Positions 24,427-34,303 of a stretch of 64,000 nucleotides of DNA are shown here, piece by piece. The position numbers and the translations under genes were made by a program. Under the pieces are notes generated by a model. The model saw only the letters and a program-made list of their open reading frames with translations. It was not told the DNA's origin and made no database searches. Source of the stretch: Linanthus parryae (taxonomy: Eukaryota > Streptophyta > Magnoliopsida > Ericales > Polemoniaceae); assembly GCA_023055425.1 (NCBI GenBank), contig JALGPY010000007.1:15324001-15388000 (forward strand), written 5' to 3'. Every line of letters starts with the position of its first letter. The first letter of the stretch is position 1.

Positions 24427-25730
24427 TTTTCGAATTTTGCAAAAATAGCAAGAAAATGGCTAGAACATTAATGTAATGTTTTGAACATTAATGTGATGTT
24501 GCTAGGGTTTCTCCCCCCTTTTTTTTTAACAAAAACAATGGATTTTCCCGTTTTGCCCTTTTCCGGGATTTGATTGGATATTTCTGTGCATATCCAATTA
24601 TGACATCAGCAATTGATACTCTGCTTGATTTTCGCGCTAATTTCTCGGCAGATAAGCACGCTTTCGTTGGGAAGTCCATCCGAATCATGACTATCCGTCA
24701 TTTATTAGGATACGCAACTGAATCGTCGTAGCCTTTAGTAGGGTAATTGATTGTTACCGCTTTTCAAGGCGTAAGTGATTGAACTTACCCTCTTTTTGAA
24801 TTCTGCTGACTCATCTTTGGCAACCGAAGAGTCTGTACAGGGTCTATATAAACCCTGTCCTTTCTATTTGGGTTCTTCATCCCAAAAATGTGCTTTGCCG
24901 TGAGTCCTTATGACTGCTGGCTTCAACGCTTATTTTTCGTTGATTCATGGCAACTTCAAGTTGTGAATCCTGAGTTTGCGCTTCGTGCTGTAGAAATAGT
25001 TTCCAAGATCCACTTTATGAGGCTTATTGCTCTTTATAACCATCATAAAGAAGATGCAGATAATATCTCATGTGTGTTCGAAGAAATTTCTTCGTGTATT
25101 ATGTGTGCAGGTCATGTTTCCGGCTGCTTCGTGGTGAGGTGCAGCGCCGAAGTGACCGTGCTACCGTCTCGTAATGAACGGCGAAATTCTCCTCCAGCAT
25201 CCCTGGAGGAGGATTTCTTGCCTCTTCGTTCTTGAACTCAGGGTGCTCGTCAATGCCCTTGTCCAACATGACAAGGAGTCCATCACCAGAGGAATGACTG
25301 CTTCGCCTGTTTTGCAGAGCGGCATATGTCGAAACAGGAAGCTCCTCCGGCGCCTACCTTGATCAGACAGAGGCTTTTGTCACCCCTTGGGGTCTTGGGC
25401 GTATGGCTTCATGTGGCTCTTTTAGAGCAAGATCCCCCTTGCTACAGATGTTCACCCGCAGATCTGCGTGTTGCGTAGCCGGTGTTGAAACCGGTGGGTT
25501 CATCCTTTTCTAGTCGGAATTCCCGTAGTGTGTTTCTGGCTTGTCAGCCACTTTTCGAATGTATTGTAAGCCATGTTGGCTGCGTAGTTAGATTCGAGCT
25601 TTTCGCTTGTAAGCTGCTATCTAGACAGATAAATTGTAAGTCATTTGACTCGTAATGATAAATAGCCTTTTGTATTATCTGCTGTCTCTTTACAACAAAA
25701 TACAATTTCACATGCGTTTCGGCATATTTC
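24427..25730. other. Tat element region downstream of the antisense gene
   Basis: No recognised protein. A TATA-like CTATATAAACCC on the plus strand (about 24844-24855) stands about 35 bp before an ATG opening a 115-codon frame (24888-25235) with no recognisable domain. The rest of the segment is featureless. Confidence 0.5.
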
Positions 25731-26204
25731 TGTTAGATCAAAATAGAACTTCATGTAGATTATCTAAAGGCGGAATCATAATATACAACACATAAACTAT
25801 CATCTAGAATAGCCAAGAACATAAGAACATTAAATAAGACTAACCTCGGTCCATAGCTAGTGTATTGTGTTCCATATCATGATGATCTTGAGTGAATCGC
25901 GATCTTCCAACCACAACTCGGACCAGCTTCAATGATCTCTCTCAATGGGAAGAGTGAGACTACTGTATTCGAATGTGTTGGGGATCACAGCCCTGGTAGT
26001 CTTTATATACTAATTTGATGAGGCTCCCATAACCCTAATCAATTAGTAATGGGCTACTACACATTACAAAGCCCACACCACTTTATGTTCCTACGGGTCC
26101 AATCCTTAATTAGATCACTTTAGTGGCCCGTTTATTTGATAGTCCAAATAATATAACTACCAATATTTTCATATTGGCCCACAAGGAAATAAAATTTCCC
26201 AACA
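25731..26204 (-). mobile_element. Solo LTR (copia-like) nested in the Tat element
   Basis: The 474-bp segment has TGTTAGATCA and TTTCCCAACA as plus-strand ends and a perfect 5-bp flanking duplication ATTTC (25726-25730 and 26205-26209). On the minus strand it begins TGTTGGGAAATTTTATTTCC and contains a TATATAAAG box (about 26002-26010). No internal domain is present, so it is a solo LTR left by LTR-LTR recombination. Confidence 0.88.
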
Positions 26205-26272
26205 ATTTCGCCTTGCATAATGCTATGTAATGGTTTCGCATTTGCGATATATTAATTCGCTGATGCTTCGCT

Positions 26273-27070
26273 AGATCGTTCGAGATCATATTTTCGCAGC
26301 TGTGCCATCCTGACAGATGGGCTTATGATTGGCCTTTGTGGATCATTTAAGATCATCTTCACAATGTTGCAAGTTGCTATCGTGGCAGAAAGTCTTTAGT
26401 AGATCAATTGAGATCGTTAAATTGTGCGAGTTGCTATCGTTGCAGATAGGCTTTACTAGAAGACCGACTAAGATCATTTTTGCGTAGGCTGTTATCGCAA
26501 CAAATAGGTTTTAAAGATCAATTAAGATCGCATTTGTATGTGTTGCTATCGTGACAGATAGGCTTTAGAAGATCAATTAAGATCACATTTGTATGCGTTG
26601 CTATCGTGACAGATAGGCTTTAAATGATCAATTAAGATCGCATAGGCTGCTATCGCGAGAGATAGGCTTAGATGATCACTTAAGATCGCATTTGCATAGG
26701 CTGCTATCGTAAGAGATAGGCTTAGATGATCACTTAAGATCGCATAGGCTGCTATCGCGGGAGATAGGCTTAGATGATCACTTAAGATCACATAGCTGCT
26801 ATCGCGAGAGATAGGCTTAGATGATCACTTAAGATCGCATTTGCATAGGCTGCTATCGTAAGAGATAGGCTTAGATGATCACTTAAGATCGCATAGCTGC
26901 TATCGCGAGAGATAGGCTTAGATGATCACTTAAGATCGCATTTGCATAGGCTGCTATCGTAAGAGATAGGCTTAGTTGATCACTTAAGATCGCATTTGCG
27001 TAGGCTACTATCGTAAGAGATAGACTTAGTTGATCACTTAAGATCGCAGTTGAACAGATTGCTATTGCGG
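26273..27070. repeat. Tandem array of 47-59-bp units in the 3' region of the Tat element
   Basis: About 14 copies of a unit built on GATCACTTAAGATCGCAT ... GGCTGCTATCG ... GAGATAGGCTTAGAT. Units near 26680-27000 alternate between a 54-bp form (with TTTGCA) and a 47-48-bp form, giving a dimeric higher order. Units towards 26273 are more diverged. The array lies between pol and the solo LTR, where Tat elements are known to build satellite-like repeats. Confidence 0.93.
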
Positions 27071-27285
27071 TGAATAAACCATGATTAACAGTAATAACAA
27101 ACTGAATAGAGCAACATAAACAGCTAGAAATGTGAACTTCTCATTTGGGAGAATTCTTTTATTATAACGCTCTCATATGGGAGAGATGGGATTACAATCC
27201 TCTCATATGGGGGAGGAGATTGTGTAAATCGTGGCCATACAAGATATCGAGCAACATTATAATAAAACGCATGAAATGAGGGAAG

Positions 27286-30200
27286 TCAGGGATAGTACTT
27301 CTTAATCCAGCGCATGTTGACTGAACTCGGAGTAGAGGTTGTGCCGTGCAACCTTCGTATGCTGCAGTAGCCACTATCAAAGACTTCTGTGACCTCGAAG
27401 GGTCCTTCCCAATTGGCTGCGAACTTCGGGTGAGTCGCCTCTCGCATGCAGTGATCAGATGCGCGTAAGACCAAGTCTCCGACTGCGAAATCTCTTCGCT
27501 GGACCGTCTTATTGTATGCGCGAGCGATTCTTTCCTGGTATCGCTTGTTGGTTCTCTTGGCTTGTTCTCGCTTTTCCTCCAGCAAGATTAAGTCGTGATC
27601 GCGTTGATTTTCATAGAGTGCATGGAAGGCCAGCCTTGCCGAGTTGACTCTAACCTCCGCAGGTACTACAGCTTCGGCCCCATAACATAGTAGAAATGGC
27701 GAGGCCCCTGTGGGTGTCCTTGGAGAAGTTCGGTAAGCCCACAGAGCTATGCTTAGAGAGTCGGCCCACTTCTTGTGGTCATCTGCGACCATCTTGCTCA
27801 AAATTCTCAACAGCGTTTTGTTAGTCGCTTCAGCTTGTCCGTTTCCCTTTGGGTAATAAGGGGTAGAACATATCTGCCTGATATTGTACTCCGCTAATTT
27901 CGCAGCTACCTGGCGATTAACAAAAGGAGTACCGTTATCTGAAAGAATGGTGTTTGGGATTCCGAACCTGCATATGATGCTTTCCTGGATGAAATTGACC
28001 ACAGCCAGCGCATTTGCCGTCTTTAGTGGTATTGCTTCCACCCACTTGGTGAACAGCTCAGTTGCGGTGAGAATGAAATGATTCCCGTGCGACGTCGGTC
28101 GGATGGGACCGATGAAGTCCAGAGCCCATGTGTGAAATGGCCATGGCGTCCCTAGCGCATGTAGATCCACAGCGGGAGCGTGCACTAGGTTCCCTTTGAA
28201 TTGGCATTCCTGGCAGCGTCGTACTTTGGTGCGGCAATCGACCTCCATCGTGGGCCAGAAATACCCGATTGAGAGGAGCTGCCTGCATAGTTTCGCACCT
28301 CCTTGGTGTTCCACCTGATGAGAAAGGTCCATGACTTCTTGTGCTTCTCTGCCGTCTAGACATCGCAGCAAGTTGCCCTCGTGACCCCTTCGCCAAAGCA
28401 GGTTTTCCTGTACCACGTATCGAGACGCTTTCCTTTTCAATTTTTCGGCTTCTTTTCTTGACCCGGGTACGGTGCCATGGGTGAGGAAATCAAATAGTGG
28501 CTTCCTCCAGTCCGTGTCGTCATCGGTTAAGGCGATGAGTAGAGAATCTTTGATTAGTGCGCAACTTTCGCATTTCCCTTGTATCAGGGCTGCGGCTGTT
28601 GACATGTCTGGCCAATGAATACCATATCTCTGAGCCTTTCTGTAGATTGACACCTCGCTTTCCCCGCAGGCGTGTTGGTGAATCTTTTCTAACAGCTGCT
28701 GTCCCTCTTGCTCGGAGACGCATCGCATGAGTATTCCCCCAGGACCCTTGTAGTAAAGGGTGTTGTCGTGGATGCAGTATCCTTTTGTGAGTGCCCAGCT
28801 TTCGTTGCTGGTGCCCTTCGCAATAGCTTGCAGGATTGGTTTTCGCCAGTCTGCGTCATCCATGTGTTCGTTGTCGCGCGCATCTTCTGTCAATGCCGAC
28901 GATGTTCGCACTTCGATGGAAATCCTTGCGGGGCATTTGTCTATGCTGACCTTAGACCCCAAGGTTGCTAAGGCGTCTGCGTGCCTGTTGTCTGCTCGGG
29001 GCTTGTGCTCGTACTTCACATCGCAGAACTGCTGCATCAGCTTCTGTACTAGGGTGCGATAAGACAGGAGGTTGATCTCCTTCAAACCATATTCGCCCGA
29101 GGCTTGCTTAACAATCAGCTTGGAATCTCCCATGACTGTTAAGTTGCTCACTTCCAAAGCTCTCGCCGCACGGAGCCCCACAATGAGAGCCTCGTATTCC
29201 GCTTCGTTGTTTGTGACTGCGAAGTTGAGCTTTGCGGACATCTGTATGACTTCCCCATCTGGCTTTGTCAAGACTATCCCAATGCCTCCGCCTTTCCGGG
29301 TTGACGAACCGTCGAAGTGGAGAGTCCAATAGGGCACGTCGATTGCGTAGATTTCAGGGCCTTCGAGCTCTTCTTCGATCACGGGTTCGTGGCTTTCGTC
29401 GGGGAACTGTGCCAACAGATCCGCTACCGCTTGCGACTTGATCGCTCGTGGTCGCACGCATGTGATATCGTATTGGGAAATGGTCATGTACCATTTCGCC
29501 AGCCTCCCTCCCGGAGTAGTGTGAGTTAGCAAGTATCTTATGGGGTCGCTCTTGGTGACCACTATTACTTTGTGTGATGCAAAATAGTGTTTCAACTTCT
29601 CTATCACGAAGAATAAGGCAAGGCAATGACGTTCGATGTCTGTATACCTTGATTCAGCAGGCTGCACGATGCGAGAGATGTAGTAGATAGGCCTCTCCTG
29701 GCCTTCATACTCCCGAGCCAAGAGCGCTCCTATAGATCTCCTTGTAGATGTCAGATATAGCAGAAGCGGTGATCCCAGTTGCGGCGCGATCATTATCTTT
29801 GAGGACGTGAGTAAATCCTTCAGCTTTCCGAATGCGGCTTCGTGCTCCGGAGCCCAGTTGTACGCGGCGTCCTTCTTGAGAAGAGTGCTGAAACAGCATG
29901 TGATTTCGGCAATTGCTGGAATGAATCTCCGCAGATAGGATAGCTTTCCTAAAAATGTCTTTAATGCACTCTGATTATGGGGTGGCGTCATGCCAGTGAT
30001 AGCTGATACTTTCGCGGGGTCGGGCTCGATCCCTTGGCGATGAACCACGCATCCCAGGAATTTCCCTGATGTCACCCCGAACGCGCATTTCATGGGATTC
30101 ATCTTCAGTTGAAAGCGCCTGCATCTATTGAACACCTTTCGCAGATCTGCGAGGTGGTCCGCTTCGTGCTTGGATTTAACCACCAGGTCATCCACATAGA

Positions 30201-31011
30201 ATTCCACCTCTTTGTGCATCATGTCGTGGAATAGAGCCATCATGGCCCGCTGATAGGTCGCGCCCGCGTTCTTAAGACCGAACGGCATCACCGTGTAGTT
30301 GAATACCCCTACAGGGGTGATGAATGCTGTTTTCCGCGCGTCTTCGGGATCCATCTTGATTTGGTTGTATCCGCTGAAGCCGTCCATGAAACTGAACATG
30401 CGATGACCCGCTGTTGAATCGATAAGCAAATCGATGTTGGGCAGTGGGAAATCGTCCTTAGGGCAGAAGCGATTGAGATCTCGGAAGTCCACGCAGATGC
30501 AGAGCTGTTCGTTCTTCTTCACCACTGGCACGATGTTGGCCAGCCATGTGGGATGATGATTCGGCTCTATGAACTTGGCATCTAAGAGTTTGACAATCTC
30601 CTGCTTGATCTTCACGTTAAGCTCCGGCCTGAAACTTCTCGTGCTCTGCTTGACCGGTTTAGACCCGAGGATGATGTCTAAACGATGCATGGTAATGCTT
30701 GTATCCAGACCTGGCATCTCATCATACTCCCATGCGAACACATCCTTGTATTCAGTTAGGAGCTGTAGCAGCCCTTGTTCCTCCTCGCTTGTGAGATCTG
30801 CGCTCAGGAAGACTGGCCTCTTCTTTTCCTCGTTCGGGCTGAGGAACACTTCCTTTAGCTCTTGCTTCTGCGGTCTTGGCCTGTCTTCCATGCATTCAGG
30901 CGCTTCTTTGAGTTTCTCGTCTGGAGTGCCCTGTGTTGGCTCTTCCGTCGGCGCAATTTGCTCGATTTGATTGATTTGCCCAGGGATATCCCCATGCCCG
31001 CGTGAGGACAT
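27286..31011 (-). CDS. Tat element pol: RT, RNase H, second RNase H-like domain, integrase
   Basis: 1,241 codons, uninterrupted. Reverse transcriptase lies around residues 120-300 (CVDFRDLNRFCPKDDFPLP, FMDGFSGYNQI, MPFGLKNAGATYQ, catalytic FYVDD near 271-275). A Ty3-type RNase H follows (YYISRIVQPAESRYTDIE). A second RNase H-like domain starts WTLHFDGSSTRKGGGIGIVL and ends near DALATLGS; the double RNase H is typical of Tat. Integrase has an H2C2 finger (SHQVEHQGG ... CQEC) and the DDE core (WALDFIGPI, LSDNGTPF, NGQAEATNK), and ends in a basic GPF-containing tail. An extra, degenerate DWRKP-finger module precedes the true integrase finger. The frame equals that of gag-pro and is separated from it by one UGA and four sense codons. 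Confidence 0.95.
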   Translation of the reverse strand: MSSRGHGDIPGQINQIEQIAPTEEPTQGTPDEKLKEAPECMEDRPRPQKQELKEVFLSPNEEKKRPVFLSADLTSEEEQGLLQLLTEYKDVFAWEYDEMPGLDTSITMHRLDIILGSKPVKQSTRSFRPELNVKIKQEIVKLLDAKFIEPNHHPTWLANIVPVVKKNEQLCICVDFRDLNRFCPKDDFPLPNIDLLIDSTAGHRMFSFMDGFSGYNQIKMDPEDARKTAFITPVGVFNYTVMPFGLKNAGATYQRAMMALFHDMMHKEVEFYVDDLVVKSKHEADHLADLRKVFNRCRRFQLKMNPMKCAFGVTSGKFLGCVVHRQGIEPDPAKVSAITGMTPPHNQSALKTFLGKLSYLRRFIPAIAEITCCFSTLLKKDAAYNWAPEHEAAFGKLKDLLTSSKIMIAPQLGSPLLLYLTSTRRSIGALLAREYEGQERPIYYISRIVQPAESRYTDIERHCLALFFVIEKLKHYFASHKVIVVTKSDPIRYLLTHTTPGGRLAKWYMTISQYDITCVRPRAIKSQAVADLLAQFPDESHEPVIEEELEGPEIYAIDVPYWTLHFDGSSTRKGGGIGIVLTKPDGEVIQMSAKLNFAVTNNEAEYEALIVGLRAARALEVSNLTVMGDSKLIVKQASGEYGLKEINLLSYRTLVQKLMQQFCDVKYEHKPRADNRHADALATLGSKVSIDKCPARISIEVRTSSALTEDARDNEHMDDADWRKPILQAIAKGTSNESWALTKGYCIHDNTLYYKGPGGILMRCVSEQEGQQLLEKIHQHACGESEVSIYRKAQRYGIHWPDMSTAAALIQGKCESCALIKDSLLIALTDDDTDWRKPLFDFLTHGTVPGSRKEAEKLKRKASRYVVQENLLWRRGHEGNLLRCLDGREAQEVMDLSHQVEHQGGAKLCRQLLSIGYFWPTMEVDCRTKVRRCQECQFKGNLVHAPAVDLHALGTPWPFHTWALDFIGPIRPTSHGNHFILTATELFTKWVEAIPLKTANALAVVNFIQESIICRFGIPNTILSDNGTPFVNRQVAAKLAEYNIRQICSTPYYPKGNGQAEATNKTLLRILSKMVADDHKKWADSLSIALWAYRTSPRTPTGASPFLLCYGAEAVVPAEVRVNSARLAFHALYENQRDHDLILLEEKREQAKRTNKRYQERIARAYNKTVQRRDFAVGDLVLRASDHCMREATHPKFAANWEGPFEVTEVFDSGYCSIRRLHGTTSTPSSVNMRWIKKYYP

Positions 31012-31023
31012 CCCCGCGCACCT

Positions 31024-33636
31024 TCATATGCGGTAGCATTTCTTCCCATTGGCGTAGAAGCTCTCTATCTCCTTGCCCTCGGGGTCATGCTTTGCGATCC
31101 TCTTCAGAGTGTACACATTCTTTCGATGATATGCGATACGCGGCGCCTCTTCGCGTGTAGGCGGCTTTTCCTTGGCATCTTCCCTCGTCACCATTACCCC
31201 TGCAGGCGATTGGTCCTTGATGTCCTCCCAGAGAGGCAAAGGAGTAGGGTTGAATGGTCCGGGTGTTTGCTCATCTGCCATTTCAGTGAACCACACCGCT
31301 TCGCTGAGATGTGCTTCGTCCAAGTTGAACGGGTTTGTCGAAGCCGGTATCTCGACTATTCTGTCGTTCCAGATGGCTTTCATAACCTGGTGAGCCGTCG
31401 AAGGGACTGCGTCGAAGCGATGAATCCAGGCTCGACCTATAATCATGTGGTATGTGGTGTTCGCGTCTATGACATAGAACTTCGCTGAGCACTTGATTTT
31501 GCCAATCTGAACGCCCAGGCGGATCCATCCGATTGTCATTCTAGAGTCGCTTCCGAATCCCACCAGCGGAGATGGACGCCTGACTACCTTATGTTCGGGG
31601 ATCCCTGCTAGCCTCAGTGTATGGAGCGGAACAACGTTGACTGCTGCTCCTCCATCGACAAACGCTCGTTTGAACTCGACGCCATTGATGATGGCGGTTA
31701 CGTACAGAGGTCTCTGGTGACTCGCATCCGTCTTCTTGTCGCCGGCAGAAAAGGTCATAATCTTTTCCGTAGAGCGGGATGCCCTGATGACTTTCCCGTT
31801 GGAGACTACAAGGTCCTCCTCGTAGTCCTCTGCTACCCTCAAAATCGCTTTCGTCATGTCAGTCCGGCACTTCTCGGAGAAATTCATCTCGTCGAAGAAT
31901 TTGTTGAAGCCATGTGACCCTTTCATGCGGTCGGCACGTTCATCCTCTGTGTCCATGCTATAGTCTTCGTCTTCATGGACCTCGGCGACGATGGGCAGGC
32001 CATCCTCTGCGACTTCTTCCAAGTCGACGATCGAGATCATGGCGACCTCTTTGCCCTTCGAGCCCGGTTCCGCATGCGCGGGAAGCGGGTTGTTGCGCAC
32101 GTCCTTCCGGTGATCGCTGACGATGAGCTCGCCGTTCTTCATCTTCTGATCGAACGCGAACCTGAGTTTCTTGCACTCGGCGGTGGGATGCATGACCTTG
32201 CCGTGGTACTCGCACCACTTAGGGTCCCTCACCATCTCCTTGGAGGGTGTTTTCTCGAGCGGTGGCAGGACGCCGTCCTTGCGCCACTGTCTGCAGAGGT
32301 CACTTGCTTCCTCTACCGAGCATGGCAGAGGCGGTACATCGAAGTTCGCAACCTTCGCTTGTTTCTGGGGCGAAACTGTATTGACCTCAGCTTCGCGTCC
32401 CCGCTTGTAGCTAAACCTCCCGATCTTGTAAGTAGTGCCGCTCGCAGGTCGCTCTGGAGCGCTCTTCTTTTTCTGTCTCTCGACTATAGGCTCGATGTTC
32501 TTCGTGCATTCGATTAGCTTTGAAAACGTAGGTGTTTGCAAATTGATTAGCATACCTTTGTATTCATCTCGCATGCACTGCAGGCATATCTCTACGAGCC
32601 GGCTTTCAGGCATTGGATCTTTGCACTCCAAGGATTTCGCCCTGAATTTCTTGATGAAAGTGATTCCGTCCTCTTCGCGCTTCTGGTACATCCGCGAGAG
32701 ATGGATCATCGTCACCTTTTCTTCCATCTGGAAGAACTTGGTGTAGAACTTCTGGACCATGTCGTCCCAAGTCTTCATGGATCCGGCCTCCAATGTTCGG
32801 TACCATTTGTATGCTACGTTCCCAAGAGACTTTGGGAACTCTCGCATCAGCAGTTTGGGATCAGCTCCGTACGGACCCATGACATCAATGAAACGCATGA
32901 CGTGCTCATGAGCATTTCCGTTGACATCCTCGAACTTATCCCATTTAGGAGCCTTGTACCCCGCCGGGTTAGGCATGAGATAGATTTCCCGTGGAATGGG
33001 TGGATCGTTGGCTAGCTTTGGGATAATGGTATCCGCGAATGACTGATGAGCCAGAATAGTGTCCACGCGCTTCTGCAAAGACGTCATGCATTCTAGAATG
33101 CTCCCCTCGGTAGCTGACGGAGGGGTTGTCGTAGGCGGTGGCGACACATACGCCGTCGGAGGGTTGGGAGCATACTGACTACCCGCATTTCCCCAGATCA
33201 TCGTTGGGGGAGGTAAAGGGTACTGCAGAGTTGGGTTGGACGCCAAAGCCGAGGGCTGAGGAGCGTGAGCGGCAGGAGGCAGCATCTGTGCCGTCGATCC
33301 CTGAACCGAAGGCAGCTGCGTAGCCGACGGTGGAGTCTGCAGATGAGGGTTGGGAGGTGCGGTTAACACTCCCAATCCTGGAGCGGTAGGGGTTCCTCCT
33401 CCCTGAGAGATAGCGGCGGCTGATGAAGGGTTTGGCGTAAGGGTACCCAGAACGGCCAAGATTTGTTCTAATTGCGCAGATTGAGCCTTGAGAGCTTTCG
33501 CCTGACTTTGGACAGTGGCGTCCAAAGACTCTAACGTCGGTGCCTCGCCGGGAGTCGTTGGAGTACGGCGGGTCTCGTCTCCCGAGGGAGTTTCAGTGGA
33601 GGGCGATCGGTTGCTGACATCATCCTCCTGAGACAT
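31024..33636 (-). CDS. Tat element gag-protease
   Basis: 870 aa from the ATG at 33636. The first in-frame start-like codon upstream (GTG, 33660) lies too near the primer site to be preferred. The N-terminal 200 residues are Pro/Ser/Thr-rich. The capsid-like retrotransposon Gag domain follows (RFIDVMGPYGADPKLLMREF, KWYRTLEAGS, FYTKFFQME), then a Cys/His cluster (CEYHGKVMHPTAECKKL). The C-terminal aspartic protease has FVDGGAAVNVVP at its active site (DGG for the usual D-T/S-G, a variant I know from Tat-type elements) and MIIGRAWIH. The reading frame ends ATA-TGA, with pol continuing in the same frame. No frameshift or internal stop is seen, in keeping with recent activity. Confidence 0.94.
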   Translation of the reverse strand: MSQEDDVSNRSPSTETPSGDETRRTPTTPGEAPTLESLDATVQSQAKALKAQSAQLEQILAVLGTLTPNPSSAAAISQGGGTPTAPGLGVLTAPPNPHLQTPPSATQLPSVQGSTAQMLPPAAHAPQPSALASNPTLQYPLPPPTMIWGNAGSQYAPNPPTAYVSPPPTTTPPSATEGSILECMTSLQKRVDTILAHQSFADTIIPKLANDPPIPREIYLMPNPAGYKAPKWDKFEDVNGNAHEHVMRFIDVMGPYGADPKLLMREFPKSLGNVAYKWYRTLEAGSMKTWDDMVQKFYTKFFQMEEKVTMIHLSRMYQKREEDGITFIKKFRAKSLECKDPMPESRLVEICLQCMRDEYKGMLINLQTPTFSKLIECTKNIEPIVERQKKKSAPERPASGTTYKIGRFSYKRGREAEVNTVSPQKQAKVANFDVPPLPCSVEEASDLCRQWRKDGVLPPLEKTPSKEMVRDPKWCEYHGKVMHPTAECKKLRFAFDQKMKNGELIVSDHRKDVRNNPLPAHAEPGSKGKEVAMISIVDLEEVAEDGLPIVAEVHEDEDYSMDTEDERADRMKGSHGFNKFFDEMNFSEKCRTDMTKAILRVAEDYEEDLVVSNGKVIRASRSTEKIMTFSAGDKKTDASHQRPLYVTAIINGVEFKRAFVDGGAAVNVVPLHTLRLAGIPEHKVVRRPSPLVGFGSDSRMTIGWIRLGVQIGKIKCSAKFYVIDANTTYHMIIGRAWIHRFDAVPSTAHQVMKAIWNDRIVEIPASTNPFNLDEAHLSEAVWFTEMADEQTPGPFNPTPLPLWEDIKDQSPAGVMVTREDAKEKPPTREEAPRIAYHRKNVYTLKRIAKHDPEGKEIESFYANGKKCYRI

Positions 33637-33655
33637 GGTTGCTTTTGTTGGTAAG

Positions 33656-33673
33656 TTCACGTCGGGTTCACCA
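33656..33673 (-). other. Primer-binding site of the Tat element
   Basis: Read on the minus strand, TGGTGAACCCGACGTGAA begins 3 nt after the 5' LTR end. It has the TGG start expected of a site paired with a tRNA CCA end. I cannot assign the primer tRNA by eye. Confidence 0.65.
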
Positions 33674-33676
33674 AAA

Positions 33677-34303
33677 TGTGCACAAGAGATTCCGGCGGGG
33701 AGACCTCCGTGTGCACCGTGTGTAGTGGATCAAGGATCGCACAGGAAGAGTGGGGTTGTGTGTAGGGAGAGAGTAAGGCAGTAGTAATGTCCGAGAGAGA
33801 GACAGAGGTTTGGCAGAGCTTCCGCGTATGGCCGTGTGTTCTCCCTTTGTATGGAAAGGTTGACGATCTATATATACTGGAGAACGTGACCGTTGTAGTG
33901 TGGTTAATGCGCCCATTAATGGCGGCTTAATTAGCTTAACCATAACGGCACGTCCGTCCGAGTATATAGGGACCGTTAGAGCACGTGGTGCGCGAATACC
34001 GGAACCGTTACGAGGTTGACCGGGTTTGACCGGATTAACCGGGTTTATGGAGCTCGTGCCATAAATCTATCAAAACAGTTACTAAAGGTCGCGTGCGGGC
34101 TTGGCTCGCACGCGACAGGGCTTACTCTAGCCTCCAAACCACTAAGTCCCTACAAGTCCCGTGCAGTGGTATGCGAGGGCTCTGTCTCGCAGCCCCCACA
34201 TGGATCAGCGCGGCTGGTGATCCAGTGTGTGTGGAGCACAATATGGTGTGCTGGATGGCTGCCACGTGGCCAAGATCTGTCATGTCAGAAAGCAGTATCT
34301 ACA
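33677..34303 (-). repeat. 5' LTR of the Tat element
   Basis: 627 bp, matching 18820-19446 except at two positions. It is bounded on the right by the CCTGG target duplication and by the resumed LTR of the host copia-like element. Confidence 0.95.

Larger units (their letters stand above)
18820..34303 (-). mobile_element. Young Tat-lineage Ty3/Gypsy LTR retrotransposon
   Basis: A complete 15.5-kb element with 627-bp LTRs (18820-19446 and 33677-34303) that differ at only two positions by eye, and a perfect 5-bp target duplication CCTGG (18815-18819 and 34304-34308). In element order (right to left) it has LTR, primer site, gag-pro, pol (RT, RNase H, second RNase H-like domain, integrase), a long region after pol with a tandem-repeat array, a nested solo LTR and an antisense gene, then a polypurine tract and the 3' LTR. 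The second RNase H domain and the long 3' region are hallmarks of the Tat lineage (Ogre/Retand-like). Low LTR divergence indicates very recent insertion. Confidence 0.95.

Noticed and set aside
24888..25235. 115-codon frame 35 bp after a TATA-like box
   Set aside because: No recognisable domain or homologue, and chance TATA boxes are frequent in this AT-rich region; kept only as a note in the feature list.
26273..27070. CRISPR-like repeat array
   Set aside because: Units are head-to-tail with no unique spacers, and the setting is a plant retrotransposon.
31975..32517. 180-codon plus-strand frame
   Set aside because: Antisense shadow of gag-pro.
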